Assembly: GCA_964637835.1 (NCBI GenBank)
Contig: CAZWYF010000013.1
Location: 1 to 64,000 of the forward strand
DNA: 64,000 bases
Reading direction: 5' to 3'
From: Glo-17 sp964637835
GTDB taxonomy: Bacteria > Krumholzibacteriota > Krumholzibacteriia > LZORAL124-64-63
Below the pieces are notes generated by a model. That model was not told the DNA's origin. It ran no database searches and saw only the letters and a program-made list of their open reading frames with translations. Within the stretch, counting starts at the first letter, position 1, and the number at the start of each line of letters is the position of its first letter. Both the position numbers and the translations under genes were made by a program. This document shows, piece after piece, positions 14,586-23,197 of this stretch.

Positions 14586-14615
14586 CTCACACCGCCTTTC
14601 CGGCCCGTCGGGCCG

Positions 14616-14849
14616 TTATTCCGTTCGCTGCAGCAGTTCGACCACCGAGGCCGGGTCTTCGGCAAACTGTGTCCGAAGATAGGCCAGAAACAGGCTGCAG
14701 GTCTCGCCGACCTGGGCCCGATTGATACTGACCTGGCCGCCCTCATCTCGCGTGATCTGGTCGAAGACGTCGTTGAGGTTGATCGTCTCTCGTGGGTTCA
14801 TGGCCTCTCTCCGCATGACGGCGAGTTTCGGTTTCTTCGCTGCAGTCAT
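14616..14849 (-). CDS. small hypothetical protein
   Basis: 77 residues. A basic N-terminus (TAAKKPKLAVMRRE) is followed by a helical acidic domain containing INLNDVFDQITRDEGG and LAYLRTQFAEDPASVVELL. Four bases separate its start from the preceding stop region. Function unknown. Confidence 0.55.
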   Translation of the reverse strand: MTAAKKPKLAVMRREAMNPRETINLNDVFDQITRDEGGQVSINRAQVGETCSLFLAYLRTQFAEDPASVVELLQRTE

Positions 14850-14857
14850 CGCTCACC

Positions 14858-15112
14858 TCAGATCAGGCCGACCAGCCGCAGAATGCCGCCGACCGACGCA
14901 CCTCCGACCAGCAGCCCGCCCAGGAACACCCCCACGAGAATGGCCTTCGCCTGGGCGCCCCACCTCCGGACCGTGAAGCCGGTGTCGCATTTCAGTGCAT
15001 GCGTCTCGATCGCCTGGGCAACCTGGGCATGCCATCGCTGCTGCAGTGCGTCGGCCACCTGCCAGGCGATCTCACGTACGATTGCCTTGTCACTGTCGTT
15101 CAGCGCCATCAT
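14858..15112 (-). CDS. small membrane protein, holin candidate
   Basis: 84 residues from the ATG at 15112, which overlaps the previous stop (ATGATGA). The N-terminal 45 residues are an amphipathic helix, then a basic stretch (TVRRWGAQAK) and one Gly-rich hydrophobic segment (ILVGVFLGGLLVGGASVGGI) near the C-terminus. Small phage proteins with a single C-terminal membrane helix preceded by a soluble helix include hemolysin XhlA-like holin partners. The lysis role is inferred only from shape. Confidence 0.55.
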   Translation of the reverse strand: MMALNDSDKAIVREIAWQVADALQQRWHAQVAQAIETHALKCDTGFTVRRWGAQAKAILVGVFLGGLLVGGASVGGILRLVGLI

Positions 15113-15606
15113 GCCTCCGCGTCCTCGCGGATGTTCACCTGGGCGAATACGCCCTTGCCCAGCGTTCCGGTCCCGGCGTCGACCGTGACCGCGATTTCCA
15201 CCACGTCGCCCGCCGTCAGGGCTGCCGAACTGATCGCCCCGTCCACCACCGCCCGTGCGGCGTCGGCCGAGTCGATCTCGATGGCGGCCGTCAGCACGCT
15301 GGAGCCGTTGACCGTTACGTCCACCGAGACCGTCGCATCGCCGACGTTCGCCACCACACAGCCGGCGGCTGCACTGACGATGGACCCGGTCGCCCCGCGG
15401 ACGACGTGCACCACGCGGGTCTCCGCCGCGGCGGTCGTGTCCGATTCCTGGGCGTAGGCCACCCGGTGTTCGTGCTCGAGCTTCGAGGCGGCCACCCCGG
15501 CGCCCGCCTTGACCTGGTCGTTTCCGACCGTCGCCGACGGCAGCTGCACGGTCCGAGCCCGGACATTGCCGTCGAAGTAGTGGTCTCCGCGATGGATGGA
15601 CTCCAT
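15109..15606 (-). CDS. putative virion decoration / head fibre protein
   Basis: 165 residues, low in aromatic residues and rich in Val, Ala and Thr in alternating strands (DATVSVDVTVNGSSVL, GDVVEIAVTVDAGTGTLG). The N-terminal motif LPSATVGNDQVKAGAGVAAS resembles attachment segments of capsid fibres. Follows the DUF2190-like gene in the head module. Confidence 0.5.
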   Translation of the reverse strand: MESIHRGDHYFDGNVRARTVQLPSATVGNDQVKAGAGVAASKLEHEHRVAYAQESDTTAAAETRVVHVVRGATGSIVSAAAGCVVANVGDATVSVDVTVNGSSVLTAAIEIDSADAARAVVDGAISSAALTAGDVVEIAVTVDAGTGTLGKGVFAQVNIREDAEA

Positions 15607-15720
15607 GGTGTACTCCGCAAAAGGTCACGCGAGGCGGTCGGGCGTCCGTGCCTGCCGACCGACCCGTCAGGGCCGGCCGACGTCGACCGCCCCGCGATGA
15701 CGGGGAAGGCTTGCCGGGTG

Positions 15721-16548
15721 TTACCGCAGCAGCTCGACGGCCAGCACGTCCAGCCGCACGCTGTTGTCCGCGTGAGCGACCGACCAGTCGGCCGTGATGG
15801 TGATGTCCACGTCGTCCGAGAGGTCCTCGGTCGCCTCGGCCAGCTTGAAGGGCTTGGCCGTGACCGTGCCCTCGACGCCCAGGGCGACCGTGCCGGCTCC
15901 GACGATCTTGCCGGTTTCACCGGCCACCCGGACGATCACCACCGCGTCGATGTAGAAGATGTCATCGTCGGCGACGTCCACAGCGCCGCTGCTCACGACC
16001 ACCTCGGTCCCGCACTTGAGCTTGACGGTGAGGGTGTCGGTGCTGTTGGAGCTGGTGACGATTCCCTGGGCCCGGACGTGGATGATGTCGCCGGGCTGCA
16101 GGTTCGCCCCGTCGAGGCTGACGCTCTTGTCGAAGGCGGCCTCGTCGGTGGTGTCCGTGTGCGCCGCCGAGGCCGCGGCGTTGGCGTAGTAATCCACGCC
16201 CTGCCCGCCACCGTCCCCGCCGCGATTCACCAGCAGCAGGGCCGTGGTCGCGGTGGCGGCCTTGTCGGCCGCGGCGAGTCCGGCATAGCGGTTGCCGGAG
16301 GCAATCGCCGTCAGCTTGCTGGTGGAGGCATCCACGTACAGACGAATGCCCTGGCTCCAGGCCTCCGCCGCGTTGGCCGGCAGCTCGTGCTCCCGCACGA
16401 TTTCCAGTTGCCCGCTGGCGCCGTTGGCGATGTCGCCACAGGCAATGCCGATCATGTCCGGCAGTTGCACGATGTCTCCGCTGGAGACGTCGCTGCCGGT
16501 CCCGTTGGTCCAGCGGATCCGCTTTGCTTCACTGCGAAGAGTGTTCAT
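15721..16548 (-). CDS. capsid decoration protein, DUF2190-like N-terminus
   Basis: 275 residues. The first 110 residues have the small beta-barrel pattern of DUF2190 capsid cement proteins (IRWTNGTGSDVSSGDIV, IGIACGDIANG, GIRLYVDAST). The remaining 160 residues form a second beta-rich domain with GDIIHVRAQGIVTS and IDAVVIVRVAGETGK. It follows the capsid gene directly, where cement proteins normally sit, and would stabilise the expanded head. Confidence 0.68.
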   Translation of the reverse strand: MNTLRSEAKRIRWTNGTGSDVSSGDIVQLPDMIGIACGDIANGASGQLEIVREHELPANAAEAWSQGIRLYVDASTSKLTAIASGNRYAGLAAADKAATATTALLLVNRGGDGGGQGVDYYANAAASAAHTDTTDEAAFDKSVSLDGANLQPGDIIHVRAQGIVTSSNSTDTLTVKLKCGTEVVVSSGAVDVADDDIFYIDAVVIVRVAGETGKIVGAGTVALGVEGTVTAKPFKLAEATEDLSDDVDITITADWSVAHADNSVRLDVLAVELLR

Positions 16549-16604
16549 GGTGATGTTCTCCGTCGTGTATTGGGTGAGAGGGGGTCAGGTCCCGATCGGG
16601 CGGG

Positions 16605-18941
16605 TTACTCGCCCGGGTTCTTGTAGATCCCGCGATGGTTGCTGGCGGAGGTCCCGAGGTTGTGCGTCACCGCGACCTTGAGGTCCTCGGTGTCGAACTC
16701 GACCTCGCTCTTGGTGATCGGGGCCTCTTCGCCGTCGAGGAACCCCAGCACCATCCCGCCGGCCGGGCCGCCCGGCTTGGCAAATGCGTACCAGCCCTTG
16801 GTGACGCCGACGTTGTCCAGCCGGGCCGTGGAGACCACCTTGAAGCGGCTGCGCCAGATGTTTTCGAGGTCGGTGTCGTCGATGTCCCGCTCGCTGGAGA
16901 CCAGGCGGTTGGTCCGCACGTGCTGGGTCTTGGGCACCAGCAGCACCTCCGGCTCGATGTCGAGCACGGCAGCGCCGCCGTCGCCGTCGGTCTCGGTCTG
17001 TAGGCCGGTCTGCTGCGCCATGGCCACGAAGCAGGCCTCCAGCGTGGCCGAGCTGGGCACGCCCACGTTGTCGCCGGCGGCGAGGTTGCCGTGATTGGAG
17101 TGGAACAGGGCGTCCCCGTCGGACATGGCGCCGTTGGCCACCAGGTAGGCAACCACCAGATCGTCCTCCTTGCGACGGGCCGACGTGACAAGCATTCTCG
17201 GCCACTTACTGAAGACGCTCTTGTCGTCGTTCTTCAGCATCTGCTTGGTGAACCGCAGGCCGCGGGCGAAGCGGGTGACCGCGAGGGTCTCCTTGCCTTC
17301 CCGCATCCGGGCGTAGCGGATCTCCCCGTGCTCATCGAGGCTCAACAGGTCCGGGCCTTCCGAGACGGTCACCAGCGACTTGGAGCGGTAGTCGGGGTTG
17401 GTGTCCCGGTCGCAGAACAGCGGCCAGATCACCGACGGCTCCATCTCGTGGTACATCGCCTGGATGGACTTGCGAATGGTGTTCTCCAGGATGTACGGGA
17501 AATCGGCCGTTCCCTGGGCCAGGAAGCTCATGTCGCCGGTGACGCCCGCCAGTCGACGGGGGTTCATGGCCAGCTCGAGGATCTGCGTGTCGCCCATGTC
17601 GATCACGCCCTGGAGCCCGACCTGGCTGAGGTACTTCCGGGCCATGTTCATCAGCCCCAGCGGCTGGAACTGCCGGGCCCTCTCGTGCGGGTCGCGCCGC
17701 TGCAGGCGGCCCTCGCCGTCGCGAACGGCCCCGCCGGTGGGCGTGAACTCATAGAGCTGCACGCCGCTGCTCAGAAGCAGAGCGTCGCTCATGGCCGCCC
17801 CGAGGCTGGAGAGGTTGCGGTCCTCGCCGACCTGGATGTTGCGGCCGCCGCCGGTGGGCACCGGCTGGTTCTGCCGGGCAAGTTCTTCGAGCATGGCGTC
17901 CTTGATGGCGCCCACCGCCCGGCCGCTGGTCATCTGGGTGCGCACCCAGTCCAGGTCGCGGCCGAACTGCTCGGCCAGGCCGATGATCTGCGCCTCGCGC
18001 GTGCCCGTCTGGGCGAGCTGCTCCTGTCCGCCGCCGTCGCCTCCGGTGTTCTGCCCGGTGGGCTGGTTGGCCGGCGTGTTCGTCGGCTGGGGGTTGCCGC
18101 CGCCGCCGCCGCTGCGCAGTTGGGTCTGCGGGGTACCGACGCCCAGTTCGGTCTTCCAGTCGACCTGCTCGCCATTGGCCAGCCGGTCGGCGATGGTTCG
18201 ATGATTGCCCCCGAGCGCCTCGCGGAAGGCCTCGGCCGTTTCGTCGCTGGCGTCCGTCGCCAGTCCCAGGTGCTGCAGGAACTTCTTGAGCTCGTCCATC
18301 GTTCTCGCTCCTTGTTTGGTGTCCGGCACATCCGTGCGCTCGGGTCGTGGTTTGCTCAGCAGGCCGCCGGGGTTGGCGGCCGGGTCATCGGTGAAATCCG
18401 CGGCCAGCACGTCCTTGACCCGCCCGAAGGGGGCCAGGCTCTGTCCGTTCTCGTCGGTTCGCTCCTCGAAGGGGCCCCGCTCGAAGACGATCGAGAGTCC
18501 AACGTCCTCCGGGGCGTGGGTGGCCAGGTCCACCAGCCAGCTCCATAGGTCGCCCCGCGGGCTGCTCTTGGCGTAGGGCCCCAGTTGCAGGTTGCCTCGC
18601 ACGCGGTCGCCCTCGACGCGGGTGTCCGGCAGGATCCGCCCCACCAGCGACCAGGCGCCGTCCTCGGAGCCCAGGAAGCTCATCGGGTGGCCCACGCGGA
18701 CCTTCACGCCGTTGGGGTGGGCGTTGATCGACTCGGAAACCTGCGCCAGCATGACGTCGTCCACGTCGAACCCGTGCCCGACGGCCGGGCCTCGGGTGAT
18801 GATCGAGAGGTTACCGATCAGCCCTTTCTCGGCGTCGACGTCCAGGTCCTCCTCCGACCGCACGGCGGCCAGGCGCAGGACGTCGGTGGTCGGGGGTTCG
18901 GACAAGCGGACGATGGATTCAAGTTCGTTTGGGTTGCTCAT
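16605..18941 (-). CDS. head maturation protease - scaffold - major capsid fusion
   Basis: 778 residues. Residues 1-200 resemble phage prohead protease domains of the Mu gpI type (GLIGNLSIITRG, NGVKVRVGHP, LAPFGRVKDVLAADF). Residues 215-345 form a scaffold-like region with helices and a Gly/Pro/Asn/Gln-rich stretch. The C-terminal 430 residues match the capsid type related to Mu gpT (FPYILENTIRKSIQAMYHE, ALFHSNHGNLAAGDN, KGWYAFAKPGG). An internal in-frame ATG at 18299 follows AAGGAG at ideal spacing, so a 564-residue scaffold-capsid product is probably made as well. ATGA overlap with portal. Confidence 0.82.
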   Translation of the reverse strand: MSNPNELESIVRLSEPPTTDVLRLAAVRSEEDLDVDAEKGLIGNLSIITRGPAVGHGFDVDDVMLAQVSESINAHPNGVKVRVGHPMSFLGSEDGAWSLVGRILPDTRVEGDRVRGNLQLGPYAKSSPRGDLWSWLVDLATHAPEDVGLSIVFERGPFEERTDENGQSLAPFGRVKDVLAADFTDDPAANPGGLLSKPRPERTDVPDTKQGARTMDELKKFLQHLGLATDASDETAEAFREALGGNHRTIADRLANGEQVDWKTELGVGTPQTQLRSGGGGGNPQPTNTPANQPTGQNTGGDGGGQEQLAQTGTREAQIIGLAEQFGRDLDWVRTQMTSGRAVGAIKDAMLEELARQNQPVPTGGGRNIQVGEDRNLSSLGAAMSDALLLSSGVQLYEFTPTGGAVRDGEGRLQRRDPHERARQFQPLGLMNMARKYLSQVGLQGVIDMGDTQILELAMNPRRLAGVTGDMSFLAQGTADFPYILENTIRKSIQAMYHEMEPSVIWPLFCDRDTNPDYRSKSLVTVSEGPDLLSLDEHGEIRYARMREGKETLAVTRFARGLRFTKQMLKNDDKSVFSKWPRMLVTSARRKEDDLVVAYLVANGAMSDGDALFHSNHGNLAAGDNVGVPSSATLEACFVAMAQQTGLQTETDGDGGAAVLDIEPEVLLVPKTQHVRTNRLVSSERDIDDTDLENIWRSRFKVVSTARLDNVGVTKGWYAFAKPGGPAGGMVLGFLDGEEAPITKSEVEFDTEDLKVAVTHNLGTSASNHRGIYKNPGE
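18299..18313 (-). promoter_or_regulatory. internal ribosome binding site and start in protease-capsid gene
   Basis: AAGGAG lies eight bases before an in-frame ATG at 18299 (MDELKKFLQHLG). This is a better initiation site than most real starts in the operon and falls at the protease-scaffold border. It would give excess capsid over protease. Copy at 57266-57280. Confidence 0.6.
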
Positions 18942-20587
18942 CGGTCACTCCGGATGGCATCGAGGATCAGTTCCATGCCGATGCGGTTGAGGTCATCGTC
19001 GGCCATGTCGGCCGGCGCCTTTCCCGGGCGGGGCTCGCGGGGGTCGGTCCCGCCGGAGGGGGCATTGATGCCGGGCACTTCGATCTGGTTGCGATCGGCG
19101 ATGTCCCTCGCTTCGCCGAAGGCCGCGTACACGTCGCGGATGTCCTGGCCGAGCTCGTTGAGGATGTGCTGTGGCGGCTTGAGCTTCAGACCCTGCAGCA
19201 GCTTCATGGCCGCGGCGTACTTCGCGAGGTCGATCGGCGGCTTGGCCGGGCCCTGCCAGTCGGTCTGCAGGTAGGCTCGCCGCCAGCGCCGGTTCTCCAG
19301 GAACCCGGGTGCGTTGAGTTTGCCTTCGGTGACGGCGTAGGTCACGAACCGCTGGCGGACCCACTGCAGGGTCTTCTGGATGAACAGCACCTGCTGGATC
19401 GGGTCGGTCTCGGCGTAGATGTCCAGCTTCGCCTGCCGCTGGGAGCTGAAATTCCCATCCGCGTACCACCGGGCGACCGTGGTCAGATCGAGACCCGCCC
19501 CGGCCGAGATCCCCTTGAGCTGCTGAGCCACGTAGTTGCCGTATTCGCTGTTGGGATTGCTGGACGGCGCGAACTTCACCTCATGGCCCTGGGGCACGTA
19601 GGGAAACACGCCCGGTTCCACGACCACGCGCATCTCGTTGCTGTTTTCCGCCGAGGGTTGTCCGCTGCCGGCGGCGCCGATGCGCTTGGCGATCTCGCCG
19701 GGCAGACCCGACGGCCCGCCTCCCCCGGTCCGTTGCATGAAGCCGGTGTAGGCGGCCTCCGTGCGGGCCTTGATGGCCATGTACTGTTCGTACATCGCCA
19801 GGTTCCGCAATTTTCGGAGCACCGTGCTCATCCAGGGCAGCCCGCGTTTCTGGCGGATGCGGTCTTTTCGGAACAGATGCCGCGCCCGCTCGGCCGGCAC
19901 GCGGACGCTCTGGCTGGCGTAGTCGTCCAGCGGATGCTCGCGAACGTACACGTGGTAGGCCAGCGGGGCGCCGTAGTCGTCCACCTCGACGCCGTCGATC
20001 ACGCGTCGGCCGTTGTGTTCGGTCTTGACCGTGTCGAACTGCTCGGCCTCGATCTCCTGGAGGTTCAGACCCACCCCGTTGGGCATCCGCCGGTAGTTCT
20101 CCACCAACAGCACGCCCCCGGCGGCGAACAGTTCATTGCACCACAGCCACTGTTTCTCGGCGAAGACGCAGGTCTTCTCGGTGTCGCACAGCTCGGGGCT
20201 GGCGATCCAGTCCTGCCACAGGGCGTCAAGGGCCTGGTTCCAGCCTTCCAGCGGCTTGCCCGTTCCCGGGTGACGCGCCGCCGACCGGGCAGTGATGCCG
20301 CTGCCGACAACGTATCGCCGGTATCCGCCCTGGGCGCTGCGGGCGAAACCGTCGTCCCGGCAGGCCTGCCTGCTGCGGGCCAGCAGGATGTCCAGATCCT
20401 CAAGGATCTCCTGGTCGGCCGTGGCCAGGTTCGTCCGCCAGTCCCGGGTAGTCCGATCCCGTCGGGCCCCGTCGTGGATGGTCAGGGCGTCCCGCCGGCG
20501 GCGATTGGCCTCGCGGACCATGGCGGCCCGGCATTCCTGCTCCCACTGCAGGCGGGTCATGTTGGCGGGGGCCAGAGCGGCGGTCAT
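18938..20587 (-). CDS. portal protein (lambda gpB family)
   Basis: 549 residues from the ATG at 20587, which overlaps the gpW-like gene stop (ATGA). The lambda-type portal pattern is visible: a helical N-terminus with repeated Arg pairs, ARSRQACRDDGFARSAQGGYRRYVVGSG, a stretch with FAAGGVLLVENYRRM, LNLQEIEAEQFD and GVEVDDYGAPLAYHV, and the FSSQRQAKLDIYAET segment near residue 400. It would form the 12-subunit vertex through which DNA is packaged and to which the tail connects. The Gly/Pro-rich C-terminus is typical. Confidence 0.88.
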   Translation of the reverse strand: MTAALAPANMTRLQWEQECRAAMVREANRRRRDALTIHDGARRDRTTRDWRTNLATADQEILEDLDILLARSRQACRDDGFARSAQGGYRRYVVGSGITARSAARHPGTGKPLEGWNQALDALWQDWIASPELCDTEKTCVFAEKQWLWCNELFAAGGVLLVENYRRMPNGVGLNLQEIEAEQFDTVKTEHNGRRVIDGVEVDDYGAPLAYHVYVREHPLDDYASQSVRVPAERARHLFRKDRIRQKRGLPWMSTVLRKLRNLAMYEQYMAIKARTEAAYTGFMQRTGGGGPSGLPGEIAKRIGAAGSGQPSAENSNEMRVVVEPGVFPYVPQGHEVKFAPSSNPNSEYGNYVAQQLKGISAGAGLDLTTVARWYADGNFSSQRQAKLDIYAETDPIQQVLFIQKTLQWVRQRFVTYAVTEGKLNAPGFLENRRWRRAYLQTDWQGPAKPPIDLAKYAAAMKLLQGLKLKPPQHILNELGQDIRDVYAAFGEARDIADRNQIEVPGINAPSGGTDPREPRPGKAPADMADDDLNRIGMELILDAIRSDR

Positions 20588-20841
20588 GCGGACGGCTCCC
20601 CGAATTCGACCAGGGGCGTCTGGTGCTGACCGGCCTCGGTCAGGGCATCCTGCTGCAGCTCGGCCTTCAGGGACCGCAGCCACTGGATGTGGCGGCGGAG
20701 TTCATCCAGATCGCGGAAGGTGTAGGATCGGCCGTTGAAGGAGAACTGCGATTCGCCCGCGTGGAAGGCGGAGAACGCATCGGCAACGGCCTGGTCGATC
20801 TGGTCGAGAGTGATGGCCATGACAGGGTCATTGTCGGCCAT
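20584..20841 (-). CDS. gpW-like head-tail connector
   Basis: 85 residues with the lambda gpW layout: a first helix (LDQIDQAVADAFSAFHAG), a beta hairpin with an aromatic-rich FNGRSYTFRDLD, and a second helix (LRRHIQWLRSLKAEL). gpW fills the head-tail joint below the portal, and lambda places it immediately before the portal gene too. The ribosome binding site for 20841 is weak. The ATG at 20821 (MAITLDQI) is an alternative start. Confidence 0.72.
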   Translation of the reverse strand: MADNDPVMAITLDQIDQAVADAFSAFHAGESQFSFNGRSYTFRDLDELRRHIQWLRSLKAELQQDALTEAGQHQTPLVEFGEPSA

Positions 20842-20947
20842 CTCACGCGCCGCGGAAAAGGGGGCGGTTTATACGGCGCGTAAACAAAGCGGAGATTTTC
20901 TTTGACGCGCACGAGCGTGCCTTCCATGCTCAGCCACTTGCGGGAGG

Positions 20948-21190
20948 CTATCGGCCGTGGACTTCATCGAGGTTCCGCTGGATCTCCCGGACCTCCGTGT
21001 CCGAGAAGAATGCCAGCGTTTCCATCATGAGTTCGCGAACGTGTTCCAGCGACCCGACGCTCGCCCAGGTGACCTCGCCCGCGTCGGACTTCTCAAGCTC
21101 CAGCTCGATCCAGTCGGCCAGGCTGGCAATGTCGCCCCGGGCCCGATCGAAGGCGGCCCCTATCGCGTTCTTGTGCTTTGTGGCAGGCAT
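20948..21190 (-). CDS. small helical protein, relative of the 1847 gene product
   Basis: 80 residues, helical and acidic. It aligns over most of its length with the N-terminal domain of the fused protein at 1847-2410 (DIASLADWIELELEK versus DIARLIDWLDLELGK, then VRELMMETLAFFSD versus VREKLIQTLAFLAN). Two copies of one small family in early-right and late contexts of the same phage are unusual. Function unknown. Confidence 0.6.
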   Translation of the reverse strand: MPATKHKNAIGAAFDRARGDIASLADWIELELEKSDAGEVTWASVGSLEHVRELMMETLAFFSDTEVREIQRNLDEVHGR

Positions 21191-21210
21191 GCGTGCGTTC
21201 CTCCGGCCGC

Positions 21211-21492
21211 TCAGTCGGCCAATCGTCGGATCTCGCTGAAGTACTCATGGATCATGCTGTTGGTGCCCCTGCCGCCGTCCATCGCCTCTTGGAGCTGCGT
21301 GGCCATGGCGAACTGGGCGGCCTTGTCGCGATCACTGTCAACCCCGACGGTCGTTCGTCTGGTGCCTTCTGGGGTGTGCATTTCGAGCGTGATGGCGGGT
21401 GCCCCGGGGGCCCGATGCAATGTCGCGGTCGCCGACGGCAGGGCTTCTGGTCGGTGGGTTTCGGCGGTGAAGTCGATCCTGGACACGATCAT
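21211..21492 (-). CDS. hypothetical protein downstream of large inverted repeat
   Basis: 93 residues from the ATG at 21492, preceded by AAAGGAG. Beta-rich first half with a Thr/Arg-rich strand and a C-terminal helix with a Gly-rich turn. Not recognised. Its transcript leader contains the 75-base inverted repeat at 21530-21604. Confidence 0.6.
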   Translation of the reverse strand: MIVSRIDFTAETHRPEALPSATATLHRAPGAPAITLEMHTPEGTRRTTVGVDSDRDKAAQFAMATQLQEAMDGGRGTNSMIHEYFSEIRRLAD

Positions 21493-21529
21493 GTGTGGCT
21501 CCTTTCCGTTTGGTTGGACACCCATTAAG

Positions 21530-21604
21530 CCATGGAAACGGCCCGTTGCTAAGCCTGATTCCTGCGTCATTTGCAGATTTCCTGCCGCAACGGGCCGCCA
21601 TGGC
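21530..21604. terminator. large inverted repeat after methyltransferase gene
   Basis: Outer arms GCCATGG/CCATGGC (21530-21536 with 21598-21604) and inner 11-bp arms (21539-21549 with 21587-21597) enclose a 37-base, AT-richer centre. It lies eight bases after the methyltransferase stop. It may be a terminator, attenuator or a leader structure for the next gene. Copy at 60497-60571. Confidence 0.55.
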
Positions 21605-21611
21605 CATGGTG

Positions 21612-23066
21612 TCACCGACGGGCCTTGCGACTCTTCGCAGACCGGCTGCCGTCGGCGGGATGAACGTCGGGGCGGTCGCTGCCCCATTCGCCTCGGCCGC
21701 GGCCGTCCCGCGGCTTGCGACCGGTCATCCGTTTGGCCTTACGGCCGGTGAAGTCCTCCCAGCGATTGACGATGACGTCGCAGTAGGCTTCGTCGATCTC
21801 CATCAGCAGCCCCCGTCGGTCGGTCTGCTCACAGCCGATGAGCGTGCTGCCGGACCCTCTGAAGAGATCCAGCACGCGCTCACCCGGCTTGGAAGAGTAC
21901 TCGATCGCCCGGACAGCCAGCTCGACAGGCTTCTCGGTCAGATGGACCATCGACTGGGGGTTGACCTTCTTGACATGCCACAGGTCGGTGGCGTTGTTCG
22001 GGCCGTGGAAACTGTGCCCCGCTCCTTTCTTCCAGCCGTAGAAGCAGATCTCGAACGCGCCCATGAAATCCTTGCGCGTGAGCACCGGGTGCTGCTTGTC
22101 CCAAACGATGCCCTGGCTGAAGTACAGCCCGGCCGCCTTGAGCGGTGCTGGGTAGTTGCCGAGGTTGGCATATCCGCCCCAGATGTAGAACGACCCGCCT
22201 GCCTTGAGCACACGCGAGGCATTGGCGAACCACGCCAGCAGCATCTCGTCGAAGGCCTCCTCGGTGACGAAGTCGTTCTCCAGCGGGCGGTCCTTGGCCC
22301 GCATCTTCTTGTGTGTGGCATTGCCCTTCTCGGGGTGCCTGGCAAGGTCCATCTTCTGGTGATGGGTGCGATTGAAGGACGAATTGCCGGCGGCGATCGC
22401 ATTGTTGCTGCGGGGCTCGACCTTGACGTTGTACGGCGGGTCCATGTTCACCAGATCGATCACTTGGTGATTCCGTAAACGGTCCAGATCGGTCGTGCTC
22501 GCCGAATCGCCACACATCAGCCGGTGGTCGCCCAGCTGCCAGATGTCGCCGCGGCGAGTTACCGGATCATCCGGCGGCTCGGGCACATCGGCTTCCGCGA
22601 CGCCCTCGTCGGGGTTGCCCATACAGATCCCCAGTTCCGCCAGATCATCGATGGAGAAACCGACCGCGCTGGGGTCGATGGACATCTCTTCGAGCTCCTG
22701 CAGTTGACGAGCCAGGAGCTCTTCATCCCACTCACTCAGATCACCGGTCCGATTGTCCGCGATGGCAAACGCACGAATCTGCCGGGCAGAGAGATTGCTG
22801 CGGACAGCGGCAACGGTCTCCCACCCAAGAGCGCGGGCCGCCAGCAGCACCCCGTTGCCGGCCATCACCATTCCGTCGGCCGACACGACCAGCGGCTTCT
22901 GCTGGCCGAACTGCTCCAGGCTGGCCCGGATCGCATCGAGATTCCGCTCGGGGTGCAATCGAGCGTTCTGCGGGTCCTCCTTCAGCCCTCTCACCTTCAT
23001 CGCATGAGATCGAAGACCAGGGGCGATATGCCCCAGCCTCTTTACCTTCACTGACTCCTTTGACAT
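21612..23066 (-). CDS. ParB-domain / DNA methyltransferase fusion
   Basis: 484 residues. Residues 20-145 are a ParB/sulfiredoxin-like nuclease fold (AGNGVLLAARALG, AIADNR, LSEWDEELLARQL). Residues 172-440 are a beta-class amino-methyltransferase with catalytic DPPY at 209-212 before the cofactor motif FRGSGST at 402-408. The tail is basic. It would methylate adenine N6 or cytosine N4 in phage or host DNA. Fusions of this kind are common in phages and near terminase genes, where the methylase may protect DNA from restriction. No cognate endonuclease is adjacent. The specificity cannot be read from the sequence. Confidence 0.85.
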   Translation of the reverse strand: MSKESVKVKRLGHIAPGLRSHAMKVRGLKEDPQNARLHPERNLDAIRASLEQFGQQKPLVVSADGMVMAGNGVLLAARALGWETVAAVRSNLSARQIRAFAIADNRTGDLSEWDEELLARQLQELEEMSIDPSAVGFSIDDLAELGICMGNPDEGVAEADVPEPPDDPVTRRGDIWQLGDHRLMCGDSASTTDLDRLRNHQVIDLVNMDPPYNVKVEPRSNNAIAAGNSSFNRTHHQKMDLARHPEKGNATHKKMRAKDRPLENDFVTEEAFDEMLLAWFANASRVLKAGGSFYIWGGYANLGNYPAPLKAAGLYFSQGIVWDKQHPVLTRKDFMGAFEICFYGWKKGAGHSFHGPNNATDLWHVKKVNPQSMVHLTEKPVELAVRAIEYSSKPGERVLDLFRGSGSTLIGCEQTDRRGLLMEIDEAYCDVIVNRWEDFTGRKAKRMTGRKPRDGRGRGEWGSDRPDVHPADGSRSAKSRKARR

Positions 23067-23128
23067 AGTACCGCTTCACTTATGGCCGCCGTTGATGGTG
23101 ATTAGGGATTGGCCGGGCGTGCAAAATA

Positions 23129-23150
23129 CCGCCGAGGGGCAACTCGGCGG
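23129..23150 (-). terminator. rho-independent-like terminator
   Basis: A perfect 8-bp GC stem (23129-23136 with 23143-23150) with a 6-nt loop is followed on the minus strand by TATTTTGC. It lies between the leftward ParB-domain gene and the methyltransferase gene. Copy at 62096-62117. Confidence 0.6.
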
Positions 23151-23197
23151 CGCTGCCGGTAGATATGGCTGCCACCGGCCGCGCCCGAGCCTTTTCT

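Noticed and set aside
14995..16626. Long rightward open frame opposite the decoration protein genes
   Set aside because: It is the antisense of three well-supported genes in GC-rich DNA, crosses their boundaries, has no ribosome binding site and has an Arg/His/Gly-rich, unprotein-like composition.
17091..20629. Rightward frames of 485 and 566 codons opposite capsid and portal genes
   Set aside because: Third-position GC bias of the real minus-strand genes keeps the antisense frame open. No start signals and no domain.
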